Origin: Curtobacterium sp. 'Ferrero'
GTDB lineage: Bacteria; Actinomycetota; Actinomycetes; Actinomycetales; Microbacteriaceae
DNA length: 64,000 nucleotides
Direction of reading: 5' to 3'
Assembly (NCBI RefSeq): GCF_002412165.1
Contig: NZ_NXIA01000002.1
Span: 186,001-250,000 of the forward strand
The first letter of the stretch is position 1; every line of letters starts with the position of its first letter. Positions 7,466-16,082 of this stretch are shown here, in pieces. Position numbers and translations under genes: made by a program. The notes below the pieces were generated by a model. That model made no database searches. It saw nothing but the letters and a program-made list of their open reading frames with translations, and was not told the origin of the DNA.

Positions 7466-8887
7466 TCAGCGCAAGGTGCTGTGGCGCCGGCCCCAGAGCA
7501 GGTACAGCGCGGCGCCGACGAGCATCCACACGCCGAACGCGATCCAGGTCCCGGCACCGAGGAACACCGCGAGGAGCACGCAGCACAGCGTGCCGAGCAC
7601 GGGGACGACCGGGAACAGCGGCACCCGGTACGAGCGCTCGAGCCCGGGCCGCGTCCGGCGGAGGACGATCACCGACACGTTCACGAGCGCGAACGCCACC
7701 AGGGTGCCGATGCTCGTCGCGTCGGCGAGCTCCCCGAGCGGCACGAGCGCGGCGACCACGGTCACGACGATGCCGACGATGAGCGTGTTCGCGACCGGGG
7801 TCCCCGTGCGGTGCGACACGCGCCCGAAGACCTTCGGCACCAGGCCGTCGCGCGCCATCGTCAGGAGGATGCGGGTCTGGCCGTAGAGCACCGTGAGCAC
7901 GACGCTCGCGATCGCGATCACCGCGCCGACGGAGAACACCAGCGCGACCAGGGGCTGCCCGGTGACGTCGACGACGATCCGGACGAGCGAGGCCTCGGAA
8001 TCGGAGAACGACGTCCACGTGCGCGCACCGATCGCGGCGACGGCCACCAGGATGTAGAGCGCCGTGATGAGGGCGATCGACCCGATGATCGCGCGCGGGA
8101 GGTCCCGGCGGGGGTCCTTCGCCTCCTCGCCCGCGGTGGAGGCGGCGTCGAACCCGATGTAGGAGAAGAACAGGCGCGAGGCCGCAGCGGTGACCCCGGC
8201 GGCGCCCATCGGGGCGAGCGGCTCGAAGTTGCCCGCGCGGAACGCCGTGAACGCCACGACGACGAAGAACACCAGCAGGGCGATCTTCACGAGGACCATC
8301 AGCGTGTTCACCCACGCGCTCTCACGGACGCCGGGGAGCAGGACCACGGTGGCGAGGAGCACCAGCACCGCCGCCGGCAGGTTCACGAGGCCGCCGTCAC
8401 CCGGCGGGGAGGAGATCGCGGTCGGCAGGTGCAGCCCGAACACCCGCAGCGTCTCGTCGACGTACTCGCTCGCCCCGACCGCGACGGCCGCCACGGACAC
8501 CGCGTACTCGAGCACGAGGCACCACCCGCAGACCCAGGCGATCCCCTCGCCCATGGTGGCGTAGGTGTACGAGTAGCTCGACCCCGACGTCGGCACCGCC
8601 CCGGCCATCTCCGCGTAGGACAGCGCCGACAGCAGGGCCGCGACCCCGGCGAGCACGAACGAGATCCACACCGCGGGCCCGGCGAGCGGGACGGCCGTGC
8701 CGAGCACCACGAGGATGCCCGTGCCGAGCGTGGCACCGACGCTGATCATCGTGAGGTGCCACACGCCCAGGGAGCGCCGGAGCGGCTCGCCGTCGACCCC
8801 GCGGGCGGCCTCGGCCTGCAGGTCCTCGATGGGCTTGCGCCGCGTGAGCTGCTGGCGGAGGGACACGGAGGGCGGGGCGGACGTCAT
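7466..8887 (-). CDS. APC-family amino acid permease
   Basis: Membrane transporter of 473 residues with 12-13 predicted helices. The N-terminal cytoplasmic part (RRKPIEDL) and first helix (ISVGATLGTGILVVLGTAVP) match the cationic amino acid transporter group of the APC superfamily, as does FFSYIGFDAASTAGEEAKDPRRDLP. Proton- or gradient-coupled amino acid uptake is likely; the substrate cannot be told. An upstream in-frame start would add 60 basic, unconserved residues, so the ATG at 8887 is chosen. It stands alone, divergent from the ABC exporter at 9037. Confidence 0.93.
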   Translation of the reverse strand: MTSAPPSVSLRQQLTRRKPIEDLQAEAARGVDGEPLRRSLGVWHLTMISVGATLGTGILVVLGTAVPLAGPAVWISFVLAGVAALLSALSYAEMAGAVPTSGSSYSYTYATMGEGIAWVCGWCLVLEYAVSVAAVAVGASEYVDETLRVFGLHLPTAISSPPGDGGLVNLPAAVLVLLATVVLLPGVRESAWVNTLMVLVKIALLVFFVVVAFTAFRAGNFEPLAPMGAAGVTAAASRLFFSYIGFDAASTAGEEAKDPRRDLPRAIIGSIALITALYILVAVAAIGARTWTSFSDSEASLVRIVVDVTGQPLVALVFSVGAVIAIASVVLTVLYGQTRILLTMARDGLVPKVFGRVSHRTGTPVANTLIVGIVVTVVAALVPLGELADATSIGTLVAFALVNVSVIVLRRTRPGLERSYRVPLFPVVPVLGTLCCVLLAVFLGAGTWIAFGVWMLVGAALYLLWGRRHSTLR

Positions 8888-9036
8888 GGGACCTCGGGGG
8901 AGCGCGGGGTCAGGCCGCGCGGCCGGACGGGGACGTGAAATGGTGGCATGCCCCCCGGACGGGGTCAAACCGACGCCGCGGTCGGATGTCGTCGCCCGGC
9001 GGTACGGTTGCCCTGGTCGATGCAGGAGGAACACGC

Positions 9037-10905
9037 ATGAGCATGGGACACGGCGGGCGCGGACCACGCCCGGGTGGGCGGATCTCCAGCGGCGACCACG
9101 CGGCGCAGAAGGCCGCCAACGCCGAGGCGCCGAAGATCCCGCACCTGCTCCACCGCATCGCGGGCCTGTTCGCCCCGCACCGCGCGTCGATCACGCTGAC
9201 GGTGGTCCTGGTGCTCGCGGGCGCCGCGCTCTCGGTGGTGCCCCCGCTCCTGACCCAGCGCGCCTTCGACGAGGGACTGTTCCCGCCGGGTGGCGGCGGG
9301 CCGGACCTGCCGGTGCTGTACGCCCTGGTCGGCGGGATGGTCGCGCTGTGGATCGCGAGCGCCGGCATCGGTGTCTGGCAGACCTACCTCACCGCGACCG
9401 TCGGCAACAAGGTCATGGGTGCGATGCGGATGCGTCTGTTCGGCCACCTGCAGCGGATGGAACTCGCCTTCTTCACCCGCACGAAGACGGGTGTGATCCA
9501 GTCGCGGCTGCAGAACGACGTCGGCGGCGTCGCGAGTGTCCTCAACAACACGATCTCGTCCGTCCTGGGCAACACCGTGACCGTCATCGCCGCGGTCGTC
9601 GCCATGCTGCTCCTCAGCTGGCAGATGACCCTCGTCGCCGTGGTCCCGCTGCCGCTGCTGGTCATCGCCCAGCGCCGGGTGGGACAGGTGCGCGCACGCA
9701 TCGCCGCCCAGACGCAGGAGTCGCTGTCCGACATGACCGCGATCACGCAGGAGGCCCTGAGCGTCTCCGGCATCCTGCTCGCCAAGAGCTTCAACCAGCA
9801 GCGCAGCGAGACCCAGCGGTACGGCGACGAGAACCGGAACCAGATCCGGCTCCAGGTCCGGCAGCAGATGTCCGGCCAGTGGTTCTTCGCCATCGTGCAG
9901 ATCTTCCTGTCGATCATCCCCGCGGTGATCTACCTGGTCGCCGCCTACCTGATCCTCGGTGGCGTCCCGATCACGGCCGGCACGATCGTCGCCTTCACCA
10001 CAGTGCAGTCGCGGTTGCTGTTCCCGACCGTGGGGCTGCTCCGGGTCGTCCTCGACCTCCAGACGTCCGGAGCGCTGTTCGCGCGGATCTTCGAGTACCT
10101 CGACCTGCGGCCGGCGATCACGGACTCGCCGACCGCGGAGCCCGTCGACGAATCGCGCCTCGGGCACGTCGCCTTCGACCACGTGACCTTCACCTACCCG
10201 GACGGCGAGCCCGACGCACCCACGCTCCGCGACGTGTCGTTCGAGCTGCAGCCCGGCCAGTTCGCGGCGTTCGTCGGGCCGTCCGGTGCGGGCAAGACGA
10301 CCGTCTCCTACCTCGTGCCCCGGCTGTACGAGGCCACTGCCGGATCCGTGCGGTTCGCCGGACGGGACGTCCGTGACCTCGAGCACGAGGACCTGATGCG
10401 CCACGTCGGCATCGTCAGCCAGGAGACCTACCTGTTCCACGCGACCATCGCCGACAACCTGCGCTACGCCAAGCCGGACGCGACCGACGACGAGGTCGAA
10501 CGTGCCGCGCGGGCGGCGAACATCCACGACACCATCGCGTCGTTCCCGGACGGCTACGACACGGTCGTCGGGGAGCGGGGGTACCGGCTGTCCGGCGGTG
10601 AGAAGCAGCGGATCGCGATCGCCCGGGTCCTGCTGAAGGACCCGCCCGTCCTCGTCCTCGACGAGGCCACGAGCGCCCTCGACTCGATCTCGGAGCGCGT
10701 CGTCCAGACGGCGCTCGACACCGCGGCGGCGGGGCGCACGACGATCTCGATCGCGCACCGGCTGTCGACGGTGCGCGACGCGGACGTGATCTTCGTCCTC
10801 GACCACGGCCGCATCGTCGAGCAGGGCTCGCACGACGAGCTCCTGGCGCTCGACGGCACCTACGCGACGCTGCACCGGCAGCAGAACCTCCCCGTCGGCG
10901 CCTGA
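9037..10905 (+). CDS. ABC exporter, fused permease-ATPase
   Basis: Half-transporter of 622 residues. A short Gly/Arg-rich cytoplasmic lead is followed by six membrane helices (about residues 55-330, type-IV exporter fold), then the ATPase: Walker A GPSGAGKTT, signature LSGGEKQRIAIARVLL, Walker B VLVLDEATSALD, H-loop SIAHRLSTV. It most likely works as a homodimer exporting a lipid or hydrophobic compound. The start is set by the ribosome-binding site GCAGGAGGAACACGC before ATG. An in-frame ATG 34 codons upstream lacks such a site. A 42-bp palindrome begins 33 bp after the stop. Confidence 0.94.
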   Translation: MSMGHGGRGPRPGGRISSGDHAAQKAANAEAPKIPHLLHRIAGLFAPHRASITLTVVLVLAGAALSVVPPLLTQRAFDEGLFPPGGGGPDLPVLYALVGGMVALWIASAGIGVWQTYLTATVGNKVMGAMRMRLFGHLQRMELAFFTRTKTGVIQSRLQNDVGGVASVLNNTISSVLGNTVTVIAAVVAMLLLSWQMTLVAVVPLPLLVIAQRRVGQVRARIAAQTQESLSDMTAITQEALSVSGILLAKSFNQQRSETQRYGDENRNQIRLQVRQQMSGQWFFAIVQIFLSIIPAVIYLVAAYLILGGVPITAGTIVAFTTVQSRLLFPTVGLLRVVLDLQTSGALFARIFEYLDLRPAITDSPTAEPVDESRLGHVAFDHVTFTYPDGEPDAPTLRDVSFELQPGQFAAFVGPSGAGKTTVSYLVPRLYEATAGSVRFAGRDVRDLEHEDLMRHVGIVSQETYLFHATIADNLRYAKPDATDDEVERAARAANIHDTIASFPDGYDTVVGERGYRLSGGEKQRIAIARVLLKDPPVLVLDEATSALDSISERVVQTALDTAAAGRTTISIAHRLSTVRDADVIFVLDHGRIVEQGSHDELLALDGTYATLHRQQNLPVGA

Positions 10906-10938
10906 TCGACCGGGCGGTGCGCCCCGTCGCCGCGGGTC

Positions 10939-10980
10939 GGACGGGAGGCCCGTGGCGGCCGGGCACCGCGCCTCCCGTCC
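10939..10980. terminator. 42-bp palindromic element (copy 2), likely terminator
   Basis: Arms GGACGGGAGGC (10939-10949) and GCCTCCCGTCC (10970-10980) are perfect. The inner part pairs less well (CCGTG with CACCG). Same length and outer arms as the element at 4738. Confidence 0.7.
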
Positions 10981-11097
10981 GGTGCGGGGCACGGCGAACA
11001 CGCGACCCGCTGGTCCGACGGCGCGCCAGGTGGGCACCCACGCAACGCATCGTCACGTCCCCGGGACCACCCGGGTAGCGCACCTAGACTCGGGGCC

Positions 11098-12462
11098 GTG
11101 CGTTACGCCAACTCCGTCGTCGACCTCGTCGGCGACACCCCACTCGTCAAGCTCAACCGCGTGACCGAGGGCATCCGGGCGACCGTCCTCGTCAAGGTCG
11201 AGTACCTCAACCCCGGTGGATCGTCGAAGGACCGCATCGCGACCCGGATCATCGACGCGGCCGAGGCGTCGGGCGACCTGCGTCCCGGCGGCACGATCGT
11301 CGAACCGACCTCGGGCAACACCGGCGTCGGCCTGGCGCTCGTCGCCCAGCAGCGCGGCTACCGGTGCGTGTTCGTGCTGCCGGACAAGGTCGGCGAGGAC
11401 AAGCGCAACGTCCTCACGGCCTACGGCGCCGAGATCGTGGTCACGCCGACCGCCGTCCCGCCGGAGCACCCGGAGTCGTACTACTCGGTGTCCGACCGGC
11501 TCGTGCAGGAGATCCCGGGCGCCTACAAGCCGAACCAGTACGCGAACCCGAACGGACCGCGCAGCCACTACGAGACGACGGGCCCCGAGATCTGGCGCGA
11601 CACCGAGGGGCAGATCACGCACTTCGTCGCCGGCGTCGGCACCGGGGGCACGATCTCCGGCACCGGGCGCTACCTCAAGGAGGCCTCGGACGGGCGGGTG
11701 CGGATCGTCGGCGCGGACCCGGAGGGCTCCGTCTACTCGGGCGGCACCGGTCGACCGTACCTGGTCGAGGGCGTCGGCGAGGACTTCTGGCCGCCCGCCT
11801 ACGACGCCGGGGTGCCCGACGAGATAATCGCCGTCACCGACGCCGAGTCGTTCGCGATGACGCGGCGACTCGCCCGCGAGGAGGGCCTGCTCGTCGGCGG
11901 GTCGAGCGGCATGGCCGTGGTCGCGGCACTCCGCGCAGCCGCCGACCTGACCGAGGACGACGTCGTCGTGGTGCTCCTGCCCGACGGCGGCCGCGGCTAC
12001 CTCGGGAAGATCTTCAACGACCGGTGGATGCGCTCCTACGGCTTCGCCGAGACCGACGACGCCCGGACGGTGGGGTCGATCGTCGCCGGCAAGGACGGAC
12101 GGCTGCCGGACCTCGTCCACGCGCACCCGTCCGACACCGTCCGCGACGTCGTCGACATCATGGCGACGTACGGCGTCTCGCAGATGCCCGTCCTCAGCGC
12201 GGAGCCGCCCGTCGTCATCGGCGAGGTCGTCGGCGCCGTCGCCGAGAAGGACCTGCTCGAGCAGGTCTTCACCGGAGCGGCATCGATGACGGACGCCCTC
12301 ACGCCGTTCGTCGGCGAGCCGCTGCCGCTCATCGGCGCGGGGGAGTCCGTGGCCGCCGCCCGGCGCGCGCTCGAGACCGTCGACGCGCTCCTGGTGGTCG
12401 AGGACGGCAAGCCCGTCACCGTCCTCACCCGCCACGACCTGCTCACGTCCCTGTCCGAGTGA
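11098..12462 (+). CDS. Cystathionine beta-synthase
   Basis: PLP enzyme of 454 residues that condenses serine with homocysteine to cystathionine, the first step of reverse transsulfuration. The fold-II PLP domain shows Lys44 in NPGGSSKDRIA, the substrate loop TSGNTG (about residue 71) and the phosphate-binding GTGGTISGTGRYLKE. A CBS-domain pair follows (about 335-450, with VSQMPVLS and LLVVEDGKPVTVLTRHDLL). There is no N-terminal heme module. TAGACT at 11085-11090 lies 7 nt before the GTG start, so the transcript may be leaderless. Gene 12512 is 49 bp downstream and acts next in the pathway. Cysteine synthase is the alternative, but the CBS pair and the neighbour favour this call. Confidence 0.93.
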   Translation: MRYANSVVDLVGDTPLVKLNRVTEGIRATVLVKVEYLNPGGSSKDRIATRIIDAAEASGDLRPGGTIVEPTSGNTGVGLALVAQQRGYRCVFVLPDKVGEDKRNVLTAYGAEIVVTPTAVPPEHPESYYSVSDRLVQEIPGAYKPNQYANPNGPRSHYETTGPEIWRDTEGQITHFVAGVGTGGTISGTGRYLKEASDGRVRIVGADPEGSVYSGGTGRPYLVEGVGEDFWPPAYDAGVPDEIIAVTDAESFAMTRRLAREEGLLVGGSSGMAVVAALRAAADLTEDDVVVVLLPDGGRGYLGKIFNDRWMRSYGFAETDDARTVGSIVAGKDGRLPDLVHAHPSDTVRDVVDIMATYGVSQMPVLSAEPPVVIGEVVGAVAEKDLLEQVFTGAASMTDALTPFVGEPLPLIGAGESVAAARRALETVDALLVVEDGKPVTVLTRHDLLTSLSE

Positions 12463-12511
12463 CCGGCCCATCGACCGACCCGACCCAGCGACCGACCGAG
12501 GAACCACCAGC

Positions 12512-13657
12512 ATGACCGAGTTCAGCACCCGCGCGATCCACGCCGGCCAGGAGCCCGACGCCGGCACCGGCGCCGTCATCCCGCCCATCCACGTCACGTC
12601 GACGTACGCCCAGGACGGCATCGGGAACATGCGGGCCGGCTACGAGTACTCCCGCGGCGGCAACCCGACCCGTGACGGCCTGCAGACCCTGCTCGCCGAC
12701 CTGGACGGGGGTGTCGCCGCCTACTCGTTCGCGTCCGGGCTCGCCGCCGAGGACGCGCTCCTGCGCTCGTACCTCGAGCCCGGCGCCCGGGTGGTGATGG
12801 GCAACGACGTGTACGGCGGCACGCACCGACTGGTGAACCGCGTGCACGTGCCGTGGGGCGTCGAGCTCGTCGTGGTCGACATGAGCGACGTCGACCGGGT
12901 CCGCGCCGCACTCGAGGGTGCCCCCGCGAAGACCGTGCTCTGGGTCGAGACGCCCACGAACCCGCTCATGAAGGTCGCCGACATCGCCCTGCTCGCCGAG
13001 GTCGGACACGCCGCGGGCGCCCTCGTCGTCGTCGACAACACGTTCGCGTCGCCGTACCTGCAGCAGCCGCTGTCGCTCGGTGCGGACGCGGTCGTGTACT
13101 CGACGACGAAGTACCTCGGCGGGCACTCGGACGTCGTCGGCGGCGCGGTGGTGCTCGCGGACGAGGCGCTCGCCGAGGGGGTGGCGTTCCTGCAGTTCGG
13201 TGCCGGCGCGATCTCCTCGCCGTTCGACGCGTTCCTCACCACCCGTGGCATCAAGACCCTCGCCGTGCGCATGGAGCGGCACTCCGCCAACGCCCAGGCC
13301 GTGGCCGAGTCCCTCGTCGGTGCGCCCGGCGTCGAGCGCGTCTTCTACCCGGGCCTGGCCGACCACCCCGGGCACGAGGTCGCCGCACGCCAGATGCGCG
13401 GCTTCGGCGGGATGCTCTCGGTCCAGCTGTCGGGCGGGGCACCCGCCGCGAAGCGCTTCGCCGAGTCGACCGAGGTCTTCACGCTCGCGGAGTCGCTCGG
13501 CGGCGTGGAGTCCCTCATCGGCTACCCGAGCGAGATGACCCACGCGTCCGTCCGCGGGACGGAGCTCGAGGTGCCGGACAGCATCGTGCGGCTGTCGGTG
13601 GGCATCGAGGACGCCGGCGACCTGGTCGCGGACCTGCGGCAGGCCCTCGAGCGCTGA
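12512..13657 (+). CDS. Cystathionine gamma-synthase/gamma-lyase
   Basis: Cys/Met-metabolism PLP enzyme, 381 residues. Seen: AGQEPDAGTGAVIPPI, YEYSRGGNPTRD, PLP-binding YSFASGLAA, and Lys200 in YSTTKYLGGHSDVVGG. Sequence alone does not settle gamma-synthase (cystathionine from O-acyl-homoserine) against gamma-lyase (cystathionine to cysteine). The cystathionine beta-synthase gene just upstream makes the lyase role, completing homocysteine to cysteine, attractive. ATG with AGGAACC upstream. The pair ends at the palindrome at 13687. Confidence 0.92.
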   Translation: MTEFSTRAIHAGQEPDAGTGAVIPPIHVTSTYAQDGIGNMRAGYEYSRGGNPTRDGLQTLLADLDGGVAAYSFASGLAAEDALLRSYLEPGARVVMGNDVYGGTHRLVNRVHVPWGVELVVVDMSDVDRVRAALEGAPAKTVLWVETPTNPLMKVADIALLAEVGHAAGALVVVDNTFASPYLQQPLSLGADAVVYSTTKYLGGHSDVVGGAVVLADEALAEGVAFLQFGAGAISSPFDAFLTTRGIKTLAVRMERHSANAQAVAESLVGAPGVERVFYPGLADHPGHEVAARQMRGFGGMLSVQLSGGAPAAKRFAESTEVFTLAESLGGVESLIGYPSEMTHASVRGTELEVPDSIVRLSVGIEDAGDLVADLRQALER

Positions 13658-13686
13658 CGGACGAAGCGCTGACGCGCTGACGAGAC

Positions 13687-13728
13687 GGACGGGAGGCCCG
13701 TGGCGGCGCCACCACGGACCTCCCGTCC
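13687..13728. terminator. 42-bp palindromic element (copy 3), likely terminator
   Basis: GGACGGGAGGCCCGTGG pairs with CCACGGACCTCCCGTCC with one mismatch; it begins 30 bp after the preceding stop. Same family as 4738, 10939, 18112 and 34047. Confidence 0.7.
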
Positions 13729-13768
13729 CGTCCTGACGGCCGTCGGTGGCCGCTCCTAGGATGGCGTG

Positions 13769-15196
13769 ATGAGCACCGCTGCGCCGACGAGGACCAGCAT
13801 CTTCAGCGGCCGGTACGCCCTCGCGACCTCGGGGATGATCGCGATCGTGGCCGTCGCCGCGTTCCAGAACCTCGCGATGACGACCGTCATGCCGGAGATC
13901 AGCCGTGACCTCGACGGGCGGACGCTCTACGCCCTCGCGTTCGCGGCACCGCTCGCGGCGGGGGTGCCGGGCATGGTCATCGCCGGCAACTGGACCGACC
14001 GCGCGGGTGGCCGCGTCGTCGCCTGGGTCTCCGCGGGGCTGTTCGCGATCGGGACCGCGATCGTCATGACCGCCACGACGATGGAGGCGTTCCTGGTCGG
14101 CCGGCTCGTCGAGGGCTTCGGCGCCGGGGCGATCGACGTCGTGCTCTACGTCCTCGTGGCGCGGATCTTCCCGCAGGTCCTGCACGGGCCGGTGTTCGCC
14201 GCCTTCGCCGCGGCGTGGGTGGTCCCGGCGCTCGTCGGGCCCGCACTCGCCGGAGTCGTCGCCGAGGTCTGGGACTGGCACTGGGTGTTCGCCGGCGCGC
14301 TCGCGATCGCCCTCGGCGGCTTCAGCGTCCTCGTCCCGACCCTCCGTCGTCTGCACCCGCCCGCCGCCGAGCTCCGCGCGCGGTGGCAGCGTCCCCGGAT
14401 CGCGTGGTCGGTGGCGGCGGCCGTCGCCATCCTCCTGCTCAACGTCGCCCCGGACCTCGGCACCTGGGGGCGGGTGGCAGCGGTCGTCGTCGGCGTGGTC
14501 GGGACGTGGGCCGCGCTCCGCCCGCTCGTGCCGACGGGGACGTTCCGCGCTGCGCCGGGGCTGCCGTCCGTCGTGCTGCTCCGTGGGCTCGTCGCGGCCG
14601 CGTTCTTCGGGAGCGAGGCGTACGTGCCGTTCCTCCTCCAGGCGCGGCACGGGCTGTCGGCGTCGACGGCGGGACTCGCGCTGACCGTCGCCGCGCTGAG
14701 CTGGGCGGGGGCGAGCTGGCTGCACGGGCGGCTGGGGGAGCGGCGGCTCTCCGCGGCCCGGACGTTCGGTGTCGGCCTCGTGCTGGTGCTGGTCAGCCTG
14801 GTCGCCGCACTCGCGGTGGCCACCTGGGACCTGCCGTGGTGGCTGCTCGTCGTCGGCTGGTTCGTCGGCGGCGCGGGGATGGGGGCGATCTACCCGCGGA
14901 CCTCGATGCTGACGCTGCGGTTCTCCGGCGAGGGCGACGACGGCTTCGCGAGCTCGGCCCTGACGATCGCCGACGCCGCGGGCAGCGTGATCGGCCTCGC
15001 GGTCACCGGGCTGCTGTTCGTCGGCACGGGCGGTGCCGACGCCGCCGTGTCCTTCCCGCTCGTGTTCGCGGGCATGATCGTCATCGCCGTCCTCGCGACC
15101 GCCGCGGTCCGACGGCTCGGCCCGGTCCCGGCGCCCTCGACTCCGGATGCCGCTGCGTCGGGGTCCGCCTCTGCGTCACCGCGTTCCGACGGGTAG
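13769..15196 (+). CDS. MFS transporter
   Basis: Major facilitator of 475 residues with 12-14 hydrophobic helices, including an MFS motif-A-like loop (GNWTDRAGGRVVAW) after helix 2. Probably a proton-coupled drug or metabolite exporter; no substrate can be named. TAGGAT at 13757-13762 lies 6 nt before the ATG at 13769 and 3 nt before an in-frame GTG at 13766; the leaderless pattern favours the ATG. The Ala/Ser/Pro-rich tail is followed 9 bp later by the lipoprotein gene. Confidence 0.88.
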   Translation: MSTAAPTRTSIFSGRYALATSGMIAIVAVAAFQNLAMTTVMPEISRDLDGRTLYALAFAAPLAAGVPGMVIAGNWTDRAGGRVVAWVSAGLFAIGTAIVMTATTMEAFLVGRLVEGFGAGAIDVVLYVLVARIFPQVLHGPVFAAFAAAWVVPALVGPALAGVVAEVWDWHWVFAGALAIALGGFSVLVPTLRRLHPPAAELRARWQRPRIAWSVAAAVAILLLNVAPDLGTWGRVAAVVVGVVGTWAALRPLVPTGTFRAAPGLPSVVLLRGLVAAAFFGSEAYVPFLLQARHGLSASTAGLALTVAALSWAGASWLHGRLGERRLSAARTFGVGLVLVLVSLVAALAVATWDLPWWLLVVGWFVGGAGMGAIYPRTSMLTLRFSGEGDDGFASSALTIADAAGSVIGLAVTGLLFVGTGGADAAVSFPLVFAGMIVIAVLATAAVRRLGPVPAPSTPDAAASGSASASPRSDG

Positions 15197-15205
15197 CGTG
15201 GCGGC

Positions 15206-15781
15206 GTGTCCGCCCGCATCCCAGCCGTCGTCGTCGTCGTCGTGGTGACGGCGCTCGCCCTCACGGGTTGCCAGGGGACAACGTCGAGCGCACCGACCCC
15301 CGTGCAGAGCAGCGACCTGACGAGTTCGGACGGCGGCTTCGACCAGCACGCCGTCATCGGGGTGGTGCTCCTGCAGTCCGCCGCGACGCCGGGGGCGACC
15401 TCGGGCGGGACGGCGCTGTCGACCCGGTTCCACGACGACCTGACCGCCGCGGGGTTCACCCCCGACGTGCGAGTCGCCGGAGCGGCGGACCCGTCCGCGG
15501 ACCAGGCCTCGGCGGTGCGGGCGCTCGTCCGTGCGGGCGCGAAGGCGGTGCTCGTCGAGGCAGCCGACCCCGCTGCGCTCGCCGGGGCGGTGCAGGTGGC
15601 GCACGACGCCGGCGTCGTCGTGATCGCCCTCGGTGACCCCCTGCCGGTGAGCGGCACGGGCGGCGACGGCGTCTCCGCGGACTACCGGGTGCAGGGTGCC
15701 GACTCCGACGCCGCCACCGTGGCGCGGGCCACCGCGGTCGTGGAGTCACTGCAGCGAGGCGAGAAGCCCGACGTCGGCTGA
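15206..15781 (+). CDS. Small lipoprotein resembling a periplasmic binding-protein lobe
   Basis: Secreted lipoprotein of 191 residues. A hydrophobic signal (IPAVVVVVVVTALALTGC) ends in a lipobox with Cys22. The mature part (IGVVLLQ, then RFHDDLTAAGFTPDVRVAG, ALVRAGAKAVLVEAADPAALA and AHDAGVVVIALGDP) looks like the first lobe of sugar-type solute-binding proteins of about 330-370 residues. It is therefore about half length, with no second lobe and no ABC transporter beside it. TAGCGT at 15194-15199 is 6 nt before the GTG start. Function unknown; a degraded binding protein or stand-alone ligand binder are both possible. Confidence 0.7.
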   Translation: MSARIPAVVVVVVVTALALTGCQGTTSSAPTPVQSSDLTSSDGGFDQHAVIGVVLLQSAATPGATSGGTALSTRFHDDLTAAGFTPDVRVAGAADPSADQASAVRALVRAGAKAVLVEAADPAALAGAVQVAHDAGVVVIALGDPLPVSGTGGDGVSADYRVQGADSDAATVARATAVVESLQRGEKPDVG

Positions 15782-16082
15782 GGCGTTCCGCGCAAGAGGG
15801 CCGTCGCGGTTCACGGCGGCTCCCCAGCGACGCCCCGCCGACCGCCGTCCCGTCGGGCTCGGCTGCTGAGCAGAGCGACAGCATCACCCCTCGAACAGGG
15901 GACATGGTTCGTCGGTGGAACGACCGACTGTCCGACGCTCCCCGCCGCTCACTACAGTCGCCTCACCACAGCCCACGAATCCGCTGGGAACGCCGATCGG
16001 ACGTCCCGGCGGACCGCGCGGAGGCGCCGACCCGGCGTCCCCGGCGGACCGTACGTGGACGCCCCGGTGAGAGGAACCCGCA
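15782..16082. other. Intergenic region, 301 bp
   Basis: No coding sequence seen. GAGGGCCGTCGCGG and the facing CGGCGGCTCCCC after 15795 can form a weak hairpin. TACAGT at 15953-15958 is a -10-like site that could serve the protease gene. GAGAGGAACCC just before 16083 is its ribosome-binding site. Confidence 0.4.
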
